Assembly: GCA_964020085.1 (NCBI GenBank)
Contig: OZ026600.1
Location: 11,133,348-11,197,347, forward strand
DNA from: Micromussa lordhowensis
Taxonomy: Eukaryota > Cnidaria > Anthozoa > Scleractinia > Lobophylliidae
Reading direction: 5' to 3'
DNA: 64,000 nucleotides
In this document: positions 11,012 to 23,943 of the stretch, piece after piece
Layout: every line of letters begins with the position of its first letter
Position numbering within the stretch: position 1 is the stretch's first letter
Notes under the pieces: generated by a model
Seen by the model: only the letters and a program-made list of their open reading frames with translations
Databases searched by the model: none
What the model was told of the DNA's origin: nothing
Made by a program: the position numbers and the translations under genes

Positions 11012-12507
11012 CCGAGCTTGGCGCGCGTCGCAACTTTGCAAACTAATGGCACCAAAGCACTCCCGGGGTTGGTCCGAGTCCACATGCAAAGTTTCGGAGC
11101 AGCGAAAAATGTCACACTATGCCAATTAGCCCAGCAGATGCCCGGGTGCGGCTGGCTGGCTGCCTTGTTAGGCGAGCTTGGCGTGCGTCACAACTTTGCA
11201 AACTAATGGCACCAAAGCACTCCAGGGGTCGGTCCGGGTCCACATGCAAAGTTTCGGAGCTGCGCAAAATGTCACACTATGCTAACCAGTCGGATTGCTA
11301 CTTAGCCGAGCTTGGCGCGCGTCGCAACTTTGCAAACTAATGGCACCAAAGCACTCCCGGGGTCAGTCCGGGTGCATATGCAAAGTTTCGGAGCTGCCCA
11401 AATTGTGACACTATGCTAACTAGCCCGATTGCTAATTAGCCGAGCTTGGCGCACGTCGCAACTTTGCAAACTAATGGCACCAAAGCACTCCCAGGGTCGG
11501 TCCGGGTCCACATGCAAAGTTTTGGAGCTGCACAAAATGTCACACTGTGCCAACCAGCCCTGCAGATGCCCGGGTGCAGCCGGCTGCCTGCCTCGTTAGC
11601 CGAGCTTGGCGCGCGTCGCAACTTTGCAAACTAATGGCACCAAAGCACACCCGGGGTCGGTCCGGGTCCACATGCAAAGTTTCGGAGCTGCGCAAAATGT
11701 CACACTATGCTCACCAGCCCGATTGCTAATTAGCCGAGCTTGGCGCGCGTCGCAACTTTGCAAACTAATGGCACCAAAGCACTCCCGGGGTCGGTCCGAG
11801 TCCACATGCAAAGTTTCGGAGCAGCAAAAAATGTCACACTGTGCCAACCAGGCCGGCAGATGCCCTAATGCAGCCGGCTGGCTGCCTCGTTAGCCGAGCT
11901 TGGCGCACGTCGCAACTTTGCAAACTAATGGCACCAAAGCACTCCCGTGGTTGGTCCGAGTCCATATGCAAAGTTTCGGAGCTGCGCAAAATGTCACACT
12001 ATGCTAGCCAGCCCGGCAGATCCCCGGGTGCGGCCGGCTGGCTGCCTCGTTAGCCGAGCTTGGCGCACGTCGCAACTTTGGAAACTAATGCCACCAAAGC
12101 AATCCTGGGGTCGGTCCAGGTTTACATGCAAAGTTTCGGAGCTGCGCAAAATGTCACACTATGCTAACCAGCCCGATTGCTAATTAGCCGACCTTCGCGC
12201 GCGTCGCAACTTTTCAAACTTATGGCACCAAAGCACTCCCAAGGTCGGTCCGAGTCCACATGCAAAGTTTCGGAGCTGCGCAAAATGTCACACTATGCTA
12301 ACCAGCCCGGCAGATGCCTGGGTGTGGCCGGCTGGCTGCCTCGTTAGCCGAGCTTGGCGCGCGTCGCAAGTTTGCAAACTAATGGCACCAAAGCACTCCC
12401 GGGGTTGGTCCGAGTCCACATGCAAAGTTTGGGAGCTGCGCAAAATGTCACACTATTCTAACCAGCCCGGTAGATGCCCGGGTGCGGCCGGCTGGTTGCC
12501 TCGTTGG

Positions 12508-12635
12508 CCAGGCTTGGCGCACGTCGCAACTTTGCAAACTAATGCCACCAAAGCAATACTGGGGTCGGTCCGGGTCCACATGCAAAGTTTCGGAGCTGCG
12601 CAAAATGTCACACTATGCTAACCAGCCCGATTGCC
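12508..12635 (+). repeat. 128-bp monomer variant (s) with shortened linker
   Basis: The unit begins with the atypical ccaggcttgg and carries ccaccaaagcaatactgg in place of the usual caccaaagcactcccgg. Its linker reads cgattgccgattgcttgg, lacking 6 bp and destroying the TAATTA palindrome. The same variant occurs at 2121-2248, 20885-21012, 33745-33872, 38445-38572, 47356-47483, 51626-51753 and 56314-56441, always at the same place in the higher-order repeat. It is therefore a good positional marker. Confidence 0.9.
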
Positions 12636-12930
12636 GATTGCTTGGCGCGCGTCGCAACTTTGCAAACTAATGGCACCAAAGCACTCCCGGGGTCGGTCCG
12701 AGTCCAATATGCAAAGTTTCGGAGCTGCGCAAAATGTCACACTGTGCTAACCAGGCCGGCAGATCCCCAAGTGTGGCCGGCTGGCTGCCTCGTTAGTCGA
12801 GCTTTGCGCGCATCGCAACTATGCAAAGTAATGGCACCAAAGCACTCCCTGGGTCGGTCCAGGTCCACATGGAAAGTTTCAGAGCTGCGCAATATGTCAG
12901 ACTATGCTAACCAGCCGGATTGCTAATTAG

Positions 12931-13090
12931 CCGAGCTTGGCGCGCGTCGCAACTTTGCAAACTAGTGGCACCAAAGCACTCCCGGGGTCGGTCCGGGTCC
13001 ACATGCAAAGTTTCGGAGCTGCGCAAAATGTCACACTATGCCAACCAGCCCGGCAGATGCCCGGGTGCAGCCGGCTGGCTGCCTTGTTAG
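12931..13090 (+). repeat. Reference long monomer (L, 160 bp)
   Basis: The body matches the short monomer, but the linker after ccagccc is replaced by about 35 bases of GC-rich sequence instead of about 9, a net gain of 26 bp. The long linker contains ggcag near its start and ctgcc near its end, which can pair. Between them lie the palindromes cccggg and gccggc and the hairpin gcagcc-ggct-ggctgc. The linker varies between units (gatgcccgggtgcagcc, gatccccgggtgcggcc, gatccccaggtgtggcc, cccatccccgggtgcgg), and these variants mark position within the higher-order repeat. Confidence 0.93.
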
Positions 13091-14829
13091 CCGAGCTTGG
13101 CGCGCGTCGCAACTTTGCAAACTAATGGCATCAAAGCACTCCCGGGGTCGGTCTGGGTCCACATGCAAAGTTTCGGAGCTGCACAAATTGTGACACTATG
13201 CTAACCAGGCCGATTGCTAATTAGCCGAGCTTGGCGCGCGTCGCAACTTTGCAAACTAATGGCACCAAAGCACTCCCGGGGTCGGTCCGAGTCCACATGC
13301 AAAGTTTGGAAGCTGCGCAAACTGTCACACTATGCTAACCAGCCCGGCAGATCCCCGGGTGCGGCCGGCTGGCTGCCTCGTTAGCCGAGCTTGGCGCGCA
13401 TCGTAACTTTGCAAACTAATGGCACCAAAGCACTCCCGGGGTCGGTCTGAGTCCAATATGGAAAGTTTCGGAGCTGCGCAAAATGTCACACTGTGCTAAC
13501 CAGGCCGGCAGATCCTCAGGTGTGGCCGGCTGGCTCCCTCGTTAGTCGAGCTTTGCGCGCATCGCAACTTTGCAAAGTAAGGGCACCAAAGCACTCCCGG
13601 GGTCGGTCCAGGTCCACATGCAAAGTTTCGGAGCTGCGCAATATGTTACACTATGCTAGCCAGCCCGATTGCTAATTAGTCGAGCTTGTCGCGTGTCGCA
13701 ACTTCGCAAACTAGTGGCAGCAAAGCACTCCCGGGGTCGGTCCGGGTCCACATGCAAAGTTTCGGAGCTGCGCAATATGTCACACTATCCTAAGAAGCCC
13801 GATTGCTAATTAGCCGAGCTTGGCGCGCGTCGCAATTTTGCAAACTAATGGCACCAAAGCACTCCCGGGGTCGGTCCAAGTCCACATGCAAAGTTTCGGA
13901 GCTGCGCAAAAGGTCACACTATGCTAACCAGCCCGGCCCATCCCCGGGTGCGGCCGGCTGGCTGCCTCGTTAGCCGAGCTTGGTGCGCGTCGCAACTTTG
14001 CAAACTAATGGCACCAAAGTACTCCCGGGGTCGGTCCGGGTCCACATGCAAAGTTTCGGAGCTGCGCAAAATGTCACACTATACTAACCAGCCCGATTGC
14101 TAATAAGCCGAGCTTGGCGCGTGTCGCAACTTTGCAAACTAATGGCACCAAAGCACTCCCGGGGTCGGTCCGAGTCCACATGCAAAGTTTCGGAGCTGTG
14201 CAAAATAACACACTATGCTAACCAGCCCGATTGCTAATTAGCCGAGCTTGGCGCGCGTTGCAACTTTGCAAACTAATGGCACCAAAGCACTCCCGGGGTC
14301 GGTCCGGGTCCACATGCAAAGTTTCGAAGCTGCGCAAAATGTCACACTATGCCAACCAGCCCGGCAGATGCCTGGGTGCAGCCGGCTGGCTTCCTTGTTA
14401 GCCGAGCTTGGCGCGCGTCGCAACTTTGAAAACTAATGGCACCAAAGCACTCCCGGGGTCGGTCCGGGTCCACATGCAGAGTTTCGGAGCGGCGCAAAAT
14501 GTCACACTATGCTAACCAGCCCGATTGCTAATAAGCCGAGGTTGGCGCGTGTCGCAACTTTGCAAACTAATGGCACCAAAGCACTCCCGGGGTCGGTCCG
14601 AGTCCACATGCAAAGTTTCGGAGCTGTGCAAAATATCACACTATGCTAACCAGCCCGATTGCTAATTAGCCGAGCTTGGCGCGCGTTGCAACTTTGCAAA
14701 CTAATGGCACCGAAGCACTCCCGGGGTCGGTCCGGGTCCACATGCAAAGTTTCGGAGCTGCGCAAAATGTCACACTATGCCAACCAGCCCGGCAGATGCC
14801 CGGGTGCAGCCGGCTGGCTGCCTTGTTAG

Positions 14830-14977
14830 CCGAGCTTGGCGCGCGTCGCAACTTTGCAAACTAATGGCACCAAAGCACTCCCGGGAAAGCACTCCCGGGG
14901 TCGGTCCGGGTCCACATGCAAAGTTTCGGAGCGGCGCAAAATGTCACACTATGCTAACCAGCCCGATTGCTAATTAG
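14830..14977 (+). repeat. 148-bp monomer variant with a 14-bp internal duplication
   Basis: An otherwise normal S monomer in which the 14-mer aaagcactcccggg is present twice in tandem (14872-14899). The same duplication appears at 23249-23276, 31420-31447, 45031-45058 and 53990-54017. It is absent from the equivalent monomer at 4014, 36092, 40926, 58636 and 63717. It is a derived marker shared by a subset of repeat copies. Confidence 0.92.
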
Positions 14978-15566
14978 CCGAGCTTGGCGCGCGTCACAAC
15001 TTTTCAAACTAATGGCACCAAAGCACTCCTGGGGTCGGTCCGAGTCCACATGCAAAGTTTTGGAGCTGCGCAAAAGGTCACACTATGCTAACCAGCCCGG
15101 CAGATGCCCGGGTGCGGCCGGCTGGCTGCCTCGTTAGCCGAGCTTGGTGCGAGTCGCAACTTTGCAAACTAATGGCACCAAAGCACTCCCGGGGTCGGTC
15201 CGAGTCCAATATTCAAAGTTTCGGAGCTGCGGAAAATGTCACACTGTGCTAACCAGGGCGGCAGATCCCCAGGTGTGGCTGGCTGGCTGCCTCGTTAGTC
15301 GAGCTTTGCGTGTATCGCAACTTTGCAAAGTAATGGCACCAAAGCACTCCCGGGGTCGGTCCAGGTCCACATGCAAGGTTTCGGAGCTCTGCAAAATGTC
15401 ACACTATGCTAACCAGCCCGATTGCTAATTAGCTGAGCTTGGCGCACGTCGCAAATTCGCAAACTAATGGCACCAAAGCACTCCTGGGTTCGGTCCGGGT
15501 CCACATGCAAAGTTTCGGAGCTGCGCAAAATGTCACACTATGCTAACTAGCCCGATTGCTAATTAG

Positions 15567-18029
15567 CCGAGCTTGGCGCGCGTCGCAACTTTGCAAACTA
15601 ATGGCACCAAAGCACTCCCGGGGTTGGTCCGAGTCCACATGCAAAGTTTCGGAGCAGCGAAAAATGTCACACTATGCCAATTAGCCCAGCAGATGCCCGG
15701 GTGCGGCTGGCTGGCTGCCTTGTTAGGCGAGCTTGGTGTGCGTCACAACTTTGCAAACTAATGGCACCAAAGCACTCCCGGGGTCGGTCCGGGTCCACAT
15801 GCAAAGTTTCGGAGCTGCGCAAAATGTCACACTATGCTAACCAGTCGGATTGCTACTTAGCTGAGCTTGGCGCGCGTCGCAACTTTGCAAACTAATGGCA
15901 CCAAAGCACTCCCGGGGTCAGTCCGGGTGCATATGCAAAGTTTCGGAGCTGCCCAAATTGTGACACTATGCTAACCAGCCCGATTGCTAATTAGCCGAGC
16001 TTGGCGCACGTCGCAACTTTGCAAACTAATGGCACCAAAGCACTCCCAGGGTCGGTCCGGGTCCACATGCAAAGTTTTGGAGCTGCACAAAATGTCACAC
16101 TATGCTAACTAGCCCGATTGCTAATTAGCCGAGCTTGGCGCGCGTCGCAACTTTGCAAACTAATGGCACCAAAGCATTCCCGGGGTCGGTCCGAGTCCAC
16201 ATGCAAAGTTTCGGAGCAGCGAAAAATGTCACACTGTGCCAACCAGCCCAGCAGATACCCGGGTGCAGCCGGCTGCCTGCCTCGTTAGCCGAGCTTGGCG
16301 CGCGTCGCAACTTTGCAAACTAATGGCACCAAAGCACACCCGGGGTCGGTCCGGGTCCACATGCAAAGTTTCGGAGCTGTGCAAAATGTCACACTATGCT
16401 CACCAGCCCGATTGCTAATTAGCCGAGCTTGGCGCGCGTCGCAACTTTTGCAAACTAATGGCACCAAAGCACTCCCGGGGTCGGTCCGAGTCCACATGCA
16501 AAGTTTCGGAGCAGCAAAAAATGTCACACTGTGCCAACCAGCCCGGCAGATGCCCTGGTGCAGCCGGCTGGCTGCCTCGTTAGCCGAGCTTGGCGCACGT
16601 CGCAACTTTGCAAACTAATGGCACCAAAGCACTCCCGTGGTTGGTCCGAGTCCATATGCAAAGTTTCGGAGCTGCGCAAAATGTCACACTATGCTAGCCA
16701 GCCCGGCAGATCCCCGGGTGCGGCCGGCTGGCTGCCTCGTTAGCCGAGCTTGGCGCACGTCGCAACTTTGGAAACTAATGCCACCAAAGCAATCCTGGGG
16801 TCGGTCCAGGTTTACATGCAAAGTTTCGGAGCTGCGCAAAATGTCACACTATGCTAACCAGCCCGATTGCTAATTAGCCGACCTTCGCGCGCGTCGCAAC
16901 TTTTCAAACTTATGGCACCAAAGCACTCCCAAGGTCGGTCCGAGTCCACATGCAAAGTTTCGGAGCTGCGCAAAATTTCACACTATGCTAACCAGCCCGG
17001 CAGATGCCTGGGTGTGGCCGGCTGGCTGCCTCGTTAGCCGAGCTTGGCGCGCGTCGCAAGTTTGCAAACTAATGGCACCAAAGCACTCCCGGGGTTGGTC
17101 CGAGTCCACATGCAAAGTTTGGGAGCTGCGCAAAATGTCACACTATTCTAACCAGCCCGGTAGATGCCCGGGTGCAGCCGGCTGGCTGCCTTGTTAGCCG
17201 AGCTTGGCGCGCGTCGCAACTTTGCAAACTAATGCCACCAAAGCAATACTGGGGTCGGTCTGGGTCCACATGCAAAGTTTCGGAGCTGCACAAATTGTGA
17301 CACTATGCTAACCAGGCCGATTGCTAATTAGCCGAGCTTGGCGCGCGTCGCAACTTTGCAAACTAATGGCACCAAAGCACTCCCGGGGTCGGTCCGAGTC
17401 CACATGCAAAGTTTGGAAGCTGCGCAAACTGTCACACTATGCTAACCAGCCCGGCAGATCCCCGGGTGCGGCCGGCTGGCTGCCTCGTTAGCCGAGCTTG
17501 GCGCGCATCGTAACTTTGCAAACTAATGGCACCAAAGCACTCCCGGGGTCGGTCCGAGTCCAATATGCAAAGTTTCGGAGCTGCGCAAAATGTCACACTG
17601 TGCTAACCAGGCCGGCAGATCCTCAGGTGTGGCCGGCTGGCTGCCTCGTTAGTCAAGCTTTGCGCGCATCACAACTTTGCAAAGTAAGGGCACCAAAGCA
17701 CTCCCGGGGTCGGTCCAGGTCCACATGCAAAGTTTCGGAGCTGCGCAATATGTTACACTATGCTAGCCAGCCCGATTGCTAATTAGTCGAGCTTGTCGCG
17801 TGTCGCAACTTCGCAAACTAGTGGCAGCAAAGCACTCCCGGGGTCGGTCCGGGTCCACATGCAAAGTTTCGGAGCTGCGCAATATGTCACACTATCCTAA
17901 GAAGCCCGATTGCTAATTAGCCGAGCTTGGCGCGCGTCGCAATTTTGCAAACTAATGGCACCAAAGCACTCCCGGGGTCGGTCCAAGTCCACATGCAAAG
18001 TTTCGGAGCTGCGCAAAAGGTCACACTAT
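15567..18029 (+). repeat. Higher-order repeat copy H2, truncated
   Basis: Positions 1-11 (to 17197) are in order and include the S unit missing from H1. The array then jumps through a mosaic monomer (17198-17331) to positions 18-21, and at about 17990-18030 switches into a beta block. A one-base T insertion near 16447 gives cttttgc in this copy only. The distance from the start of H2 to the start of H3 is 3,822 bp. Confidence 0.87.
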
Positions 18030-19388
18030 GCTAGCCAGCCCGGCAGATCCCCGGGTGCGGCCGGCTGGCTGCCTCGTTAGCCGAGCTTGGCGCGCGTCGC
18101 AACTTTGCAAACTAATGGCACCAAAGCACTTCCGGGGTCGGTCAGGGTCCACAAGCAAAGTTTCGGAGCTCTCCAAAAGGTCACACTATGCTAACCAGCC
18201 CAATTGCTAATTAGCTGACCTTGGCGCGCGTCGCAACTTTGCAAACTAAGTGCACCAAACCCCTCCCGGGTTCGGTCCGAGTTCACATGCAAAGTTTCGG
18301 ACCTGCGAAAATGTCACACTATGCTAACCAGCCCGGCAGGTCCCTGGGTGTCGCCGGCTGGCTGCCTCGTTAGCCGAGCTTGGCACGCATCGCAACTTTG
18401 CAAACTAATGGCACCAAAGCACTCCCGGGGTCGGTCCGGGTCCACATGCAAAGTTTCGGAGCTGCGCAAAATGTCACACTATGCTAACCAGTCGGATTGC
18501 TAGTTAGCCGAGCTTGGCTCGCGTCGCAACTTTTCAAACTAATGGCACCAAAGCACTCCCGGGGTGGGTCCGAGTCCACATGCAAAGTTTCGGAACTGCG
18601 AAAAATGTCACACTATGCTAACCAGCCCAGCAGATTCCCAGGTGCGGGCGGCTGGCTGCCTCATTAGCCGAGCTTGGCTCGCGTCGCAACTTTGCAAACT
18701 AATGGCACCAAAGCACTCCCGGGGTCGGTTCGGGTCCACATGCAAAGTTTCGGAGCTGCGCAAATTGTGACACTATGCTAACCAGCCCGATTGCTAATTA
18801 GCCGAGCTTGGCGCGCATCGCAACTTTGCAAACTAATGGCACCAAAGCACTCCCGGGGTCTATCCGAGTCCACATGCAAAGTTTCGAAGCTGGGCAAACT
18901 GTCACACTATGCTAACCAGCCCGGCAGATCCCCGGGTGCGGCCGGCTGGCTGCCTCATTAGCCGAGCTTGGCGCCTTGCAACTTTGCAAACTAATGGCAC
19001 CAAAGCACTCCCGGTGTTGGTCCGAGTCCAATATGCAAAGTTTCGGAGCTGCGCAAAATGTCACACTGTGCTAACCAGTCCGGCAGATCCCCAGGTGTGG
19101 CCGGCTGGCTGCCTCGTTAGTCGAGCTTTGCGCGCATCGCAACTTTGCAAAGTAATGGCACCAAAGCACTCCCGGGGTCGGTCCGGGTCCACATGCAAAG
19201 TTTCGGAGCTGCGCAAAATGTCACACTATGCTAACCAGCCCGATTGCTAATTAGCCGAGCTTGGCGCACGTCGCAAATTCGCAAACTAATGGCACCAAAG
19301 CACTCCTGGGTTCGGTCCGGGTCCACATGCAAAGTTTCGGAGCTGCGCAAAATGTCACACTATGCTAACTAGCCCGATTGCTAATTAG
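18030..19388 (+). repeat. Beta block, copy 2
   Basis: 18030-19254 aligns with 9653-10877 (offset 8,377) and with 48771-49995 (offset 30,741). It joins H2 inside a stretch that both sources share (tccacatgcaaagtttcgg to ggtcacactatgct), so the junction cannot be placed more precisely than about 17990-18034. It ends with the cgcaaattcgc marker monomer that leads to H3. Confidence 0.88.
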
Positions 19389-22300
19389 CCGAGCTTGGCG
19401 CGCGTCGCAACTTTGCAAACTAATGGCACCAAAGCACTCCCGGGGTTGGTCCGAGTCCACATGCAAAGTTTCGGAGCAGCGAAAAATGTCACACTATGCC
19501 AATTAGCCCAGCAGATGCCCTGGTGCGGCTGGCTGGCTGCCTTGTTAGGCGAGCTTGGCGTGCGTCACAACTTTGCAAACTAATGGCACCAAAGCACTCC
19601 CGGGGTCGGTCCGGGTCCACATGCAAAGTTTCGGAGCTGCGCAAAATGTCACACTATGCTAACCAGTCGGATTGCTACTTAGCCGAGCTTGGCGCGCGTC
19701 GCAACTTTGCAAACTAATGGCACCAAAGCACTCCCGGGGTCAGTCCGGGTGCATATGCAAAGTTTCGGAGCTGCCCAAATTGTGACACTATGCTAACTAG
19801 CCCGATTGCTAATTAGCCGAGCTTGGCGCACGTCGCAACTTTGCAAACTAATGGCACCAAAGCACTCCCAGGGTCGGTCCGGGTCCACATGCAAAGTTTT
19901 GGAGCTGCACAAAATGTCACACTGTGCCAACCAGCCCTGCAGATGCCCGGGTGCAGCCGGCTGCCTGCCTCGTTAGCCGAGCTTGGCGCGCGTCGCAACT
20001 TTGCAAACTAATGGCACCAAAGCACACCCGGGGTCGGTCCGGGTCCACATGCAAAGTTTCGGAGCTGCGCAAAATGTCACACTATGCTCACCAGCCCGAT
20101 TGCTAATTAGCCGAGCTTGGCGCGCGTCGCAACTTTGCAAACTAATGGCACCAAAGCACTCCCGGGGTCGGTCCGAGTCCACATGCAAAGTTTCGGAGCT
20201 GCAAAAAATGTCACACTGTGCCAACCAGGCCGGCAGATGCCCTGGTGCAGCCGGCTGGCTGCCTCGTTAGCCGAGCTTGGGGCACGTCGCAACTTTGCAA
20301 ACTAATGGCACCAAAGCACTCCCGTGGTTGGTCCGAGTCCATATGCAAAGTTTCGGAGCTGCGCAAAATGTCACACTATGCTAGCCAGCCCGGCAGATCC
20401 CCGGGTGCGGCCGGCTGGCTGCCTCGTTAGCCGAGCTTGGCGCACGTCGCAACTTTGGAAACTAATGCCACCAAAGCAATCCTGGGGTCGGTCCAGGTTT
20501 ACATGCAAAGTTTCGGAGCTGCGCAAAATGTCACACTATGCTAACCAGCCCGATTGCTAATTAGCCGACCTTCGCGCGCGTCGCAACTTTTCAAACTTAT
20601 GGCACCAAAGCACTCCCAAGGTCGGTCCGAGTCCACATGCAAAGTTTCGGAGCTGCGCAAAATGTCACACTATGCTAACCAGCCCGGCAGATGCCTGGGT
20701 GTGGCCGGCTGGCTGCCTCGTTAGCCGAGCTTGGCGCGCGTCGCAAGTTTGCAAACTAATGGCACCAAAGCACTCCCGGGGTTGGTCCGAGTCCACATGC
20801 AAAGTTTGGGAGCTGCGCAAAATGTCACACTATTCTAACCAGCCCGGTAGATGCCCGGGTGCGGCCGGCTGGTTGCCTCGTTGGCCAGGCTTGGCGCACG
20901 TCGCAACTTTGCAAACTAATGCCACCAAAGCAATACTGGGGTCGGTCCGGGTCCACATGCAAAGTTTCGGAGCTGTGCAAAATGTCACACTATGCTAACC
21001 AGCCCGATTGCCGATTGCTTGGCGCGCGTCGCAACTTTGCAAACTAATGGCACCAAAGCACTCCCGGGGTCGGTCCGAGTCCAATATGCAAAGTTTCGGA
21101 GCTGCGCAAAATGTCACACTGTGCTAACCAGGCCGGCAGATCCCCAGGTGTGGCCGGCTGGCTGCCTCGTTAGTCGAGCTTTGCGCGCATCGCAACTATG
21201 CAAAGTAATGGCACCAAAGCACTCCCTGGGTCGGTCCAGGTCCACATGGAAAGTTTCGGAGCTGCGCAATATGTCAGACTATGCTAACCAGCCGGATTGC
21301 TAATTAGCCGAGCTTGGCGCGCGTCGCAACTTTGCAAACTAGTGGCACCAAAGCACTCCCGGGGTCGGTCCGGGTCCACATGCAAAGTTTCGGAGCTGCG
21401 CAAAATGTCACACTATGCCAACCAGCCCGGCAGATGCCCGGGTGCAGCCGGCTGGCTGCCTTGTTAGCCGAGCTTGGCGCGCGTCGCAACTTTGCAAACT
21501 AATGGCATCAAAGCACTCCCGGGGTCGGTCTGGGTCCACATGCAAAGTTTCGGAGCTGCACAAATTGTGACACTATGCTAACCAGGCCGATTGCTAATTA
21601 GCCGAGCTTGGCGCGCGTCGCAACTTTGCAAACTAATGGCACCAAAGCACTCCCGGGGTCGGTCCGAGTCCACATGCAAAGTTTGGAAGCTGCGCAAACT
21701 GTCACACTATGCTAACCAGCCCGGCAGATCCCCGGGTGCGGCCGGCTGGCTGCCTCGTTAGCCGAGCTTGGCGCGCATCGTAACTTTGCAAACTAATGGC
21801 ACCAAAGCACTCCCGGGGTCGGTCTGAGTCCAATATGGAAAGTTTCGGAGCTGCGCAAAATGTCACACTGTGCTAACCAGGCCGGCAGATCCTCAGGTGT
21901 GGCCGGCTGGCTGCCTCGTTAGTCGAGCTTTGCGCGCATCGCAACTTTGCAAGGTAAGGGCACCAAAGCACTCCCGGGGTCGGTCCAGGTCCACATGCAA
22001 AGTTTCGGAGCTGCGCAATATGTTACACTATGCTAGCCAGCCCGATTGCTAATTAGTCGAGCTTGTCGCGTGTCGCAACTTCGCAAACTAGTGGCAGCAA
22101 AGCACTCCCGGGGTCGGTCCGGGTCCACATGCAAAGTTTCGGAGCTGCGCAATATGTCACACTATCCTAAGAAGCCCGATTGCTAATTAGCCGAGCTTGG
22201 CGCGCGTCGCAATTTTGCAAACTAATGGCACCAAAGCACTCCCGGGGTCGGTCCAAGTCCACATGCAAAGTTTCGGAGCTGCGCAAAAGGTCACACTATG

Positions 22301-23943
22301 CTAACCAGCCCGGCCCATCCCCGGGTGCGGCCGGCTGGCTGCCTCGTTAGCCGAGCTTGGTGCGCGTCGCAACTTTGCAAACTAATGGCACCAAAGTACT
22401 TCCGGGGTCGGTCCGGGTCCACATGCAAAGTTTCGGAGCTGCGCAAAATGTCACACTATACTAACCAGCCCGATTGCTAATAAGCCGAGCTTGGCGCGTG
22501 TCGCAACTTTGCAAACTAATGGCACCAAAGCACTCCCGGGGTCGGTCCGAGTCCACATGCAAAGTTTCGGAGCTGTGCAAAATAACACACTATGCTAACC
22601 AGCCCGATTGCTAATTAGCCGAGCTTGGCGCGCGTTGCAACTTTGCAAACTAATGGCACCAAAGCACTCCCGGGGTCGGTCCGGGTCCACATGCAAAGTT
22701 TCGAAGCTGCGCAAAATGTCACACTATGCCAACCAGCCCGGCAGATGCCTGGGTGCAGCCGGCTGGCTTCCTTGTTAGCCGAGCTTGGCGCGCGTCGCAA
22801 CTTTGAAAACTAATGGCACCAAAGCACTCCCGGGGTCGGTCCGGGTCCACATGCAGAGTTTCGGAGCGGCGCAAAATGTCACACTATGCTAACCAGCCCG
22901 ATTGCTAATAAGCCGAGGTTGGCGCGTGTCGCAACTTTGCAAACTAATGGCACCAAAGCACTCCCGGGGTCGGTCCGAGTCCACATGCAAAGTTTCGGAG
23001 CTGTGCAAAATATCACACTATGCTAACCAGCCCGATTGCTAATTAGCCGAGCTTGGCGCGCGTTGCAACTTTGCAAACTAATGGCACCGAAGCACTCCCG
23101 GGGTCGGTCCGGGTCCACATGCAAAGTTTCGGAGCTGCGCAAAATGTCACACTATGCCAACCAGCCCGGCAGATGCCCGGGTGCAGCCGGCTGGCTGCCT
23201 TGTTAGCCGAGCTTGGCGCGCGTCGCAACTTTGCAAACTAATGGCACCAAAGCACTCCCGGGAAAGCACTCCCGGGGTCGGTCCGGGTCCACATGCAAAG
23301 TTTCGGAGCGGCGCAAAATGTCACACTATGCTAACCAGCCCGATTGCTAATTAGCCGAGCTTGGCGCGCGTCGCAACTTTTCAAACTAATGGCACCAAAG
23401 CACTCCTGGGGTCGGTCCGAGTCCACATGCAAAGTTTTGGAGCTGCGCAAAAGGTCACACTATGCTAACCAGCCCGGCAGATGCCCGGGTGCGGCCGGCT
23501 GGCTGCCTCGTTAGCCGAGCTTGGTGCGAGTCGCAACTTTGCAAACTAATGGCACCAAAGCACTCCCGGGGTCGGTCCGAGTCCAATATTCAAAGTTTCG
23601 GAGCTGCGGAAAATGTCACACTGTGCTAACCAGGGCGGCAGATCCCCAGGTGTGGCTGGCTGGCTGCCTCGTTAGTCGAGCTTTGCGTGCATCGCAACTT
23701 TGCAAAGTAATGGCACCAAAGCACTCCCGGGGTCGGTCCAGGTCCACATGCAAGGTTTCGGAGCTCCGCAAAATGTCACACTATGCTAACCAGCCCGATT
23801 GCTAATTAGCCGAGCTTGGCGCACGTCGCAAATTCGCAAACTAATGGCACCAAAGCACTCCTGGGTTCGGTCCGGGTCCACATGCAAAGTTTCGGAGCTG
23901 CGCAAAATGTCACACTATGCTAACTAGCCCGATTGCTAATTAG
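19389..23943 (+). repeat. Higher-order repeat copy H3 (31 monomers, 4,555 bp)
   Basis: A near-identical copy of H1 with exactly the same monomer order and lengths, including the 14-bp duplication at 23249-23276. Only scattered substitutions separate them, for example ctcccgg to cttccgg near 22399 and the tcggagcagc to tcggagctgc change near 20200. It is also copied at 50130-54683 (H9). Confidence 0.9.

Larger units (their letters stand above)
11012..15566 (+). repeat. Higher-order repeat copy H1 (31 monomers, 4,555 bp)
   Basis: Bounded by the recurring unit with cactcccggggttggtccgag and agcgaaaaatg. Relative to the 33-monomer form it lacks one S unit at position 3/4 (fusion at 11440-11599) and the 159-bp long unit after the 128-bp unit. 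It carries the 14-bp duplication. It is repeated almost base for base at 19389-23943 (H3, offset 8,377) and 50130-54683 (H9). H1, H3 and H9 share both absences and all follow a beta block. Confidence 0.9.
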
